Of a stretch of DNA of 64,000 bases, positions 55,601-61,600 are shown piece after piece. The notes under the pieces were generated by a model that saw only the letters and a list, made by a program, of their open reading frames with translations, did no database searches and was not told where the DNA came from. Both the position numbers and the translations under genes were made by a program. Each line of letters starts with the position of its first letter. Position 1 is the stretch's first letter. This DNA comes from Chrysaora quinquecirrha. Taxonomy: Eukaryota > Cnidaria > Scyphozoa > Semaeostomeae > Pelagiidae. Where the stretch lies: assembly GCA_014526335.1 (NCBI GenBank), contig JACTAT010000326.1, positions 57,721 through 121,720 of the forward strand, in the 5' to 3' direction.

Positions 55601-58600
55601 CTCATTGGTGGATTTAACATTGATCGTTACGGCGATGTTCATGTTTCCATATAATCGTAATTGACGGGGGTGACAGGGACATAAAAATTCTCAAGTAGTT
55701 GTTGGTGTTAGTGTGCAGCGACCATATGGGATTATGTGTTTCAGCATGTCCCCATTGACGCCGTCGTCGGCAACGATAAAAACACGTTCCCATAGCAAAA
55801 TTCATGTCCCCTTTATACAGTAAGTGGCGGGGATATGACGGCTTCATTCAAAACAGTTGAGTCGGTTTTAATTTTTTTTGCTCTGTCGGGTGTCGATGGG
55901 GACATGTTTCCATATCACTGTAAGCGTCTCCGTTGCAAGGCCTGTTTTATACGTCGTACCATGCTGTGCCACACCAACAGAAAGTTTGACCGTGGTTCGA
56001 GTCGGTACGCCTCACAGTATAAAAATAACAATGCAGCTTTCATATGGATACAATGTGTCGCCGTGAATCATTTTTGTCGCAGTGTTCACGAGGTCCGACT
56101 TCTCATTGTATGTTACAAAATATCAATGACTTTTTACCTTGTATGCAACAGCATTAATTGCACTTGTATTGCCGAAAAATTGGTATTTTTCCGTTCCTGT
56201 TTTTGCATCCCATAATTTCAAAGTAAAGTCATTGGATCCTGTAACCTGAAGGAGAAAGAAAAGTATGTGTGAAATATGTGAAAATGTTGCACTTGTGATT
56301 CTACGTCGCGAGCTAGAATTCTTGAAAAATATCATAGGGACTGACTGCACCTGAGCACAGAATCCTTGAATTCGTTTAGCTCCTGCGAAATTACTCCTAG
56401 AATTTCCTTTCTCAACAATTCCTCAACAAAGAACTAACAGTAACGGACGACATCTTTTACAAAAGTCTCTATGAGAGGAGGCGTAATACAGACCAGGGGC
56501 ATAGAATGTTTACTGTAATTAAGAAATAATAAAATGCAGCATTTCCAGTTTAAGTGTCAAAAAATGTTTTCGAAAAAAATCTTAAGAATCGTTTAGTAGA
56601 TGAACAACTGAAGAAGATCGAAAATGATAATCAGAACATTAAAAATACAAAACAGAGCTTTCTTAAGTTTCAAGAATCCAGTATTGAACTTTCTTATATA
56701 CCACTTTCTTAATACAAAAAATCTGTACAGACTACCGCCAACTGTGTATTTTTATGATTAAATTTTTATGACTTACTCTTATTGCACCCAAGAAGTTTCG
56801 GCCGACTGTTGGATGAACATACCCCCGCTCTAATTATTGGGTGCTACAAACCCTAACAGTAGACTTGCCATGTATTTAGCTCGATAGCTTTGACTGGCAG
56901 CCCGAAGGACAGTAAGGATCAATGCCGTCAGAATGTCATCTAAGTCATACCAAAAAATTACTAGTAGCTACAATTCCAATAAAAAGGAAAAAATATATAA
57001 TAAAAATTCATTACCACGAAATCTCCTATATCAGACCAAGCGCACGTGCTAATCCAGTCCCTATGGCAATGACTTAGAATGTGAATGGGCTTTAAAGATG
57101 CAATGTCCCATATAACCAAAGACTACAAAAGAAAAAGGAAACGAATGTCAAGGCTTGATTATCACTAGTCTGTTGTTCTTACTCCTAATTAAGACAACAA
57201 AAAATTATTCGAATTTGAAGTCGAAATTTCTCTATGACCTAGTTTTCAATTTTTTTGAAAACGAGGCCCTTAGTTGAAAAGATCTATACGGGACACTATA
57301 GTACTCTCAAGGGACAAAGTTACGGAAGGTATCAAACGTGGCCTACACGTGTGTGACCAAGGCTTTTCGATGCATTAAAGGCCAGGGTTTTCTCTATTGA
57401 ATCCCAACCTCCCTTCTCTTTAAACGTGGAGACCTCTGAAGTCTATTCTTGCGGCTCGTACCGTGGTATCGGAATATTCTTCAAACAATAACCTTTTTCA
57501 AACATACGATAAATGCTGCAACTCTTTGAAGCTCTTTTTAGACGCAGATGTTGTCGAACCATGGTGCAAGCCTTAAAAGACCAGCTGGAGCTCTTTGAAG
57601 GCGTATATTCGTACAATTCTTTATGATCTACATGAGGGGAGATCTATTTTTTAATTATCAATCAAGCTTGTACAAAATCATCGTAAGGATTTCTCTTGAA
57701 TTTTCTCTTGGCTAGGAGTGTTGCAACTGCTTACCAGTTTATTTGTAAAGCAACTTGTTCCAGCTTTTCCACTTTGTGTTTTCAAAAAAGGCAAGCCCTG
57801 CTCTGTTTCTGAACCAGACTTCTTTCGCATACGCTTCACTTAAACATAAATTTGATAGTAGATGTATCTTACGTATCAATAGATTTATTTTACCTTGTCT
57901 GTAGAAACAGTCATTAGTTTTGTTTCGCATGAAGAGAAGTCGCAACAAGTTACATATCCAGTGTGGTGCTGCAAAGTAGCTGCTGGTTTCATGCTGGAGA
58001 AAAAAGATGAAAGTCAGTCACTCATCAATTGGGAGCTCTGGATGCAGCAAAAAAATCATGTTTTGGTGCTGGCTACCAACTAAGGGCCGTCAAATAATGC
58101 CATTTTCTTCGTACATGTGACGTGTTAATTAAAAGCACCAAAAATTCTCAGTAATGATTTAGAACGCACTACTTGAACTTTTCATTCCTTATCTGTGAAA
58201 ATCTAGAATTTTGCTTCGCTATGAATTCATGTCGAAATCAATTACAATGGCTCTTTTCAATGAATCTTTAATGCATACAGAGGTTGCTGAGTCTCGCAAT
58301 TTTCATAATGAAAACACTTTGCACGAGGCCAAAAGCCACAGCTTGCGACTAATATGAACAGGGCTGTGCAATAGTTTTCAAAAATATCTAAATACTTAAT
58401 ATAAGTTTAATTATAATACTCCAAATGCCGAAAGATACAGTTTTGTCTTTAACGTTTTTGATTGCATAAAACTTCAAAAAGGCAAAATCTCAAAGGAAAA
58501 GCTTCCTCTAGCGGAATAACCAACCATTTCAGCATGTAAAATCAATGTACTTCATGGTCCTTTTCAAAGTTTCATCTCTAAGTCATTCCACTAGGCACCA

Positions 58601-61600
58601 ACAAACCTAATTGTACACTGCTTTGTCGTTTGATAGGTATTCATTATCTTAAAGGCAGCGTTGTAACTCAGCAACGAGTTAATTGTTTACTGTTGTAAAC
58701 CTAAATTGTTGTCGTAATGTAACAAAGTTAACTTTTGGTACAGAAGAACCTCCGTTAACTGCCGCATAAAGTTAACTTTGTTACATTACGACAACAATTT
58801 AGGTTTACAACAGTAAACAATTAACTCGTTGCTGAGTTACAACAGGACCTTAATTTCATCAACGTTAACTGTTGACTGTTACTTGAATAACTATTGTACA
58901 CTTTAACAGTTTTCGTTCTGTAGCAAAGTTATCTATTTGTACTGAAGAACCTGAATTAACAGGCCTTGATTTCACCAAAGTAAACCATCGATTCTAGATA
59001 AACAGGAAAAGGAAATAAATATGGATAATATAAAAAAACCTTGATTGCTCGTCCAAGAACACAGCATTCCATAACATTATAGTATAATCATCTGAACAAG
59101 TAGCAAAGTGTGCCAATGATGCTCTAACACAACGCACAGCTTCAGAATGTGCTTCAAGGGTATGTACATCCCAAGTTTTCAGATTTACAACCTGACAGAA
59201 AATAAATAAAACGTGCTTGAAAAATTTCTTGAATTCTACAGTGCATTTCATAACATTAGGAGACAATATTCATTCACTCACTTTTAGTCACGTTTCGTAG
59301 ACTATCTTTATGCATACACTTTTAGTCACGTTTTTTATCCGTACCAATTACACTGGATCTAAACACAGATAGAGATGAGCTTGCTCTACTTCTAAACAGA
59401 GCCAAAAAAGGCGTTTTCGAGCCCAAACTGGCTCTATAAGGTGCAGAGCCGATCCAGTTGCTCTTGCGTAAAAGAGGTCTGAAAACCTCAAAATAAGAAC
59501 GTAGCTAAATACAAAAAACTATGTTTATGCTTACCTTGGCAGTTCTGTCATCAGAGCCTGTTAATAAGTAGCTATAACACTTTGATAAGCATACACTTCT
59601 GACAGCAGATCTGTGCAGCGGTAGTTTCTTTATTGTATTTCCAGTGGTATAATCAAAACAATGAACACTACCATCATGGTATCCAACATATGCCACGGAA
59701 CCTTTTTGATCTACAGTCACTGACAATGCCCATTCTTTTTTACCCTCCTCTGGATATGAAAATGTTCCATTTGGCTGTCCCAGAGATCCGGACCAAACCT
59801 TGGAGAGCAAATAAAAACAACCTTCAGATGATATTATTAAACAAGGTTTCACAAAAACAGTATTTTCAATTAGACTTTAATAAAAATAATTTGAAAATGC
59901 ATTAAAAAAGCAAAAACATGTTCAGCGTTCAGTCATTGTAAAGCCATTTCTAAGACAGTCTATGCTGAAACCTAAGGAAGTAAAAGCAATTTAGAACGAA
60001 TGGCATTTTAGACAAACCAGCTCAAGTTGATATGACGGACAGATTGTGTCGCCAATTATACACAGTTTTCATTGGTTAATTCAGGTCCGTCGATCGGCAA
60101 AAGCGTCATTCAACGCTTTAAATTTTTATTGAACGTTTTAAATTGTTATTGAACGTTATTAAATTGAACGGGCGAGCCGTTCAAAATTTTTGAGCGAACG
60201 CTAATTTTCTGCTTTTTTTATCATCATAAAAATAAAAAAAAAGAGACTACAGTCTACTGTGCCATCCAAAGCAGGAAAAGACACAAGGTCATGTGGTCTT
60301 CGGATGACACTTACAATTCTAATACTTAAGCAAAACAAATTGATTTTCTGTCCAAAAGAGAACAGCGAACAGAGAATTCGCTGGCGAACAGCTTATGTGA
60401 ACGAAATAAAAAAGGGCCTTGATAGTGAATTAGAACTACAGAAAAAGGAGGTAACATGCTGGGATCAATGCCAGATGACCAAAAGTCAGCTGGATTGGTA
60501 AACAAATGAAATTAACCAAAATAATCAAATGAGGGATTTTTCTTTGGTAACATAACTTTGCTTTGACCATGAAACGGAATTAGGCATAACGTCGTCAATA
60601 ATACACCCAACATTTTGACAACTTCTTTTTGCAAGTTTGCTAATGCAGGGGCTGGAGCGGCTAAACGTAGCCAAAATTGTTTTTAAGGGCACCTGTTGGA
60701 AATTTCTCATTTAGAGTCGTTTTCAAGTATTTTGTATGCGGAAAAATTATGAGTAGTTTAACAATTTGCTTCTTTAAGAATGAGAATGCTGTGTTGCTTC
60801 GTTTTTACCGGCTAAAGGAGAGCGCATTGTCAAATACGCATTGTTAACACGGCTGGCCAAACGAAGGCAACATTATGAATTTTCCACCCTGATCAAATTC
60901 CAGCCAAGGCTCACCAAACAGGTGCCAACATTTCGCCCAGCATGAATGTTTGCCAATACTGGGGGAAATGCTAGCTACCTTGGGCCAGGGTTTTAATACC
61001 AAATGTAAGATAAAAACTTTGATGGCCATTAGAAAAAGTTTCAAAATTCCAAGGAATATTTTGCCATAACTCGAGAAGAGAAACTGAAATTTTTACGACA
61101 CAAAAAAGACTGAAATTGTTGACAGAGAAACAAAGAGAAAATGACGAGTTTCTTATATGTAGAGTAACAAATAAAGGGATGTTTGTAGTAGAGCTTCTTT
61201 AATGCAAGTTAAGAAACCTTTATAAAAAATTAACATAGAGTATAGTGAAGTGATAGAAATTCTTTATTATTATTCCTTCAAAAATAGTGTTTGCTGTTCA
61301 TATGAAATGAGGTAAGAAGACAAACGTAAATAAAATGTGTTTAAATATTATTATAACAATTAATAGTATTACCTTCACGGAGCTATCTGTGCTGGCACCA
61401 AGCATCTTCAGCCCTGATGTGGTATACTTCATGTGATTTAATGCCAGAGAGCCGCTTGAGAATTTTCCAACCTGGAACAAAAGAAAATAGGATTATTCTT
61501 AATTTATACGATGTCTGGACAGGAATGCATAAAAATGATCCGGCCCCAAATGGACACCATGCAAACACCCGTGAATCTCGCCTATGTTGCTAAAAACAAG

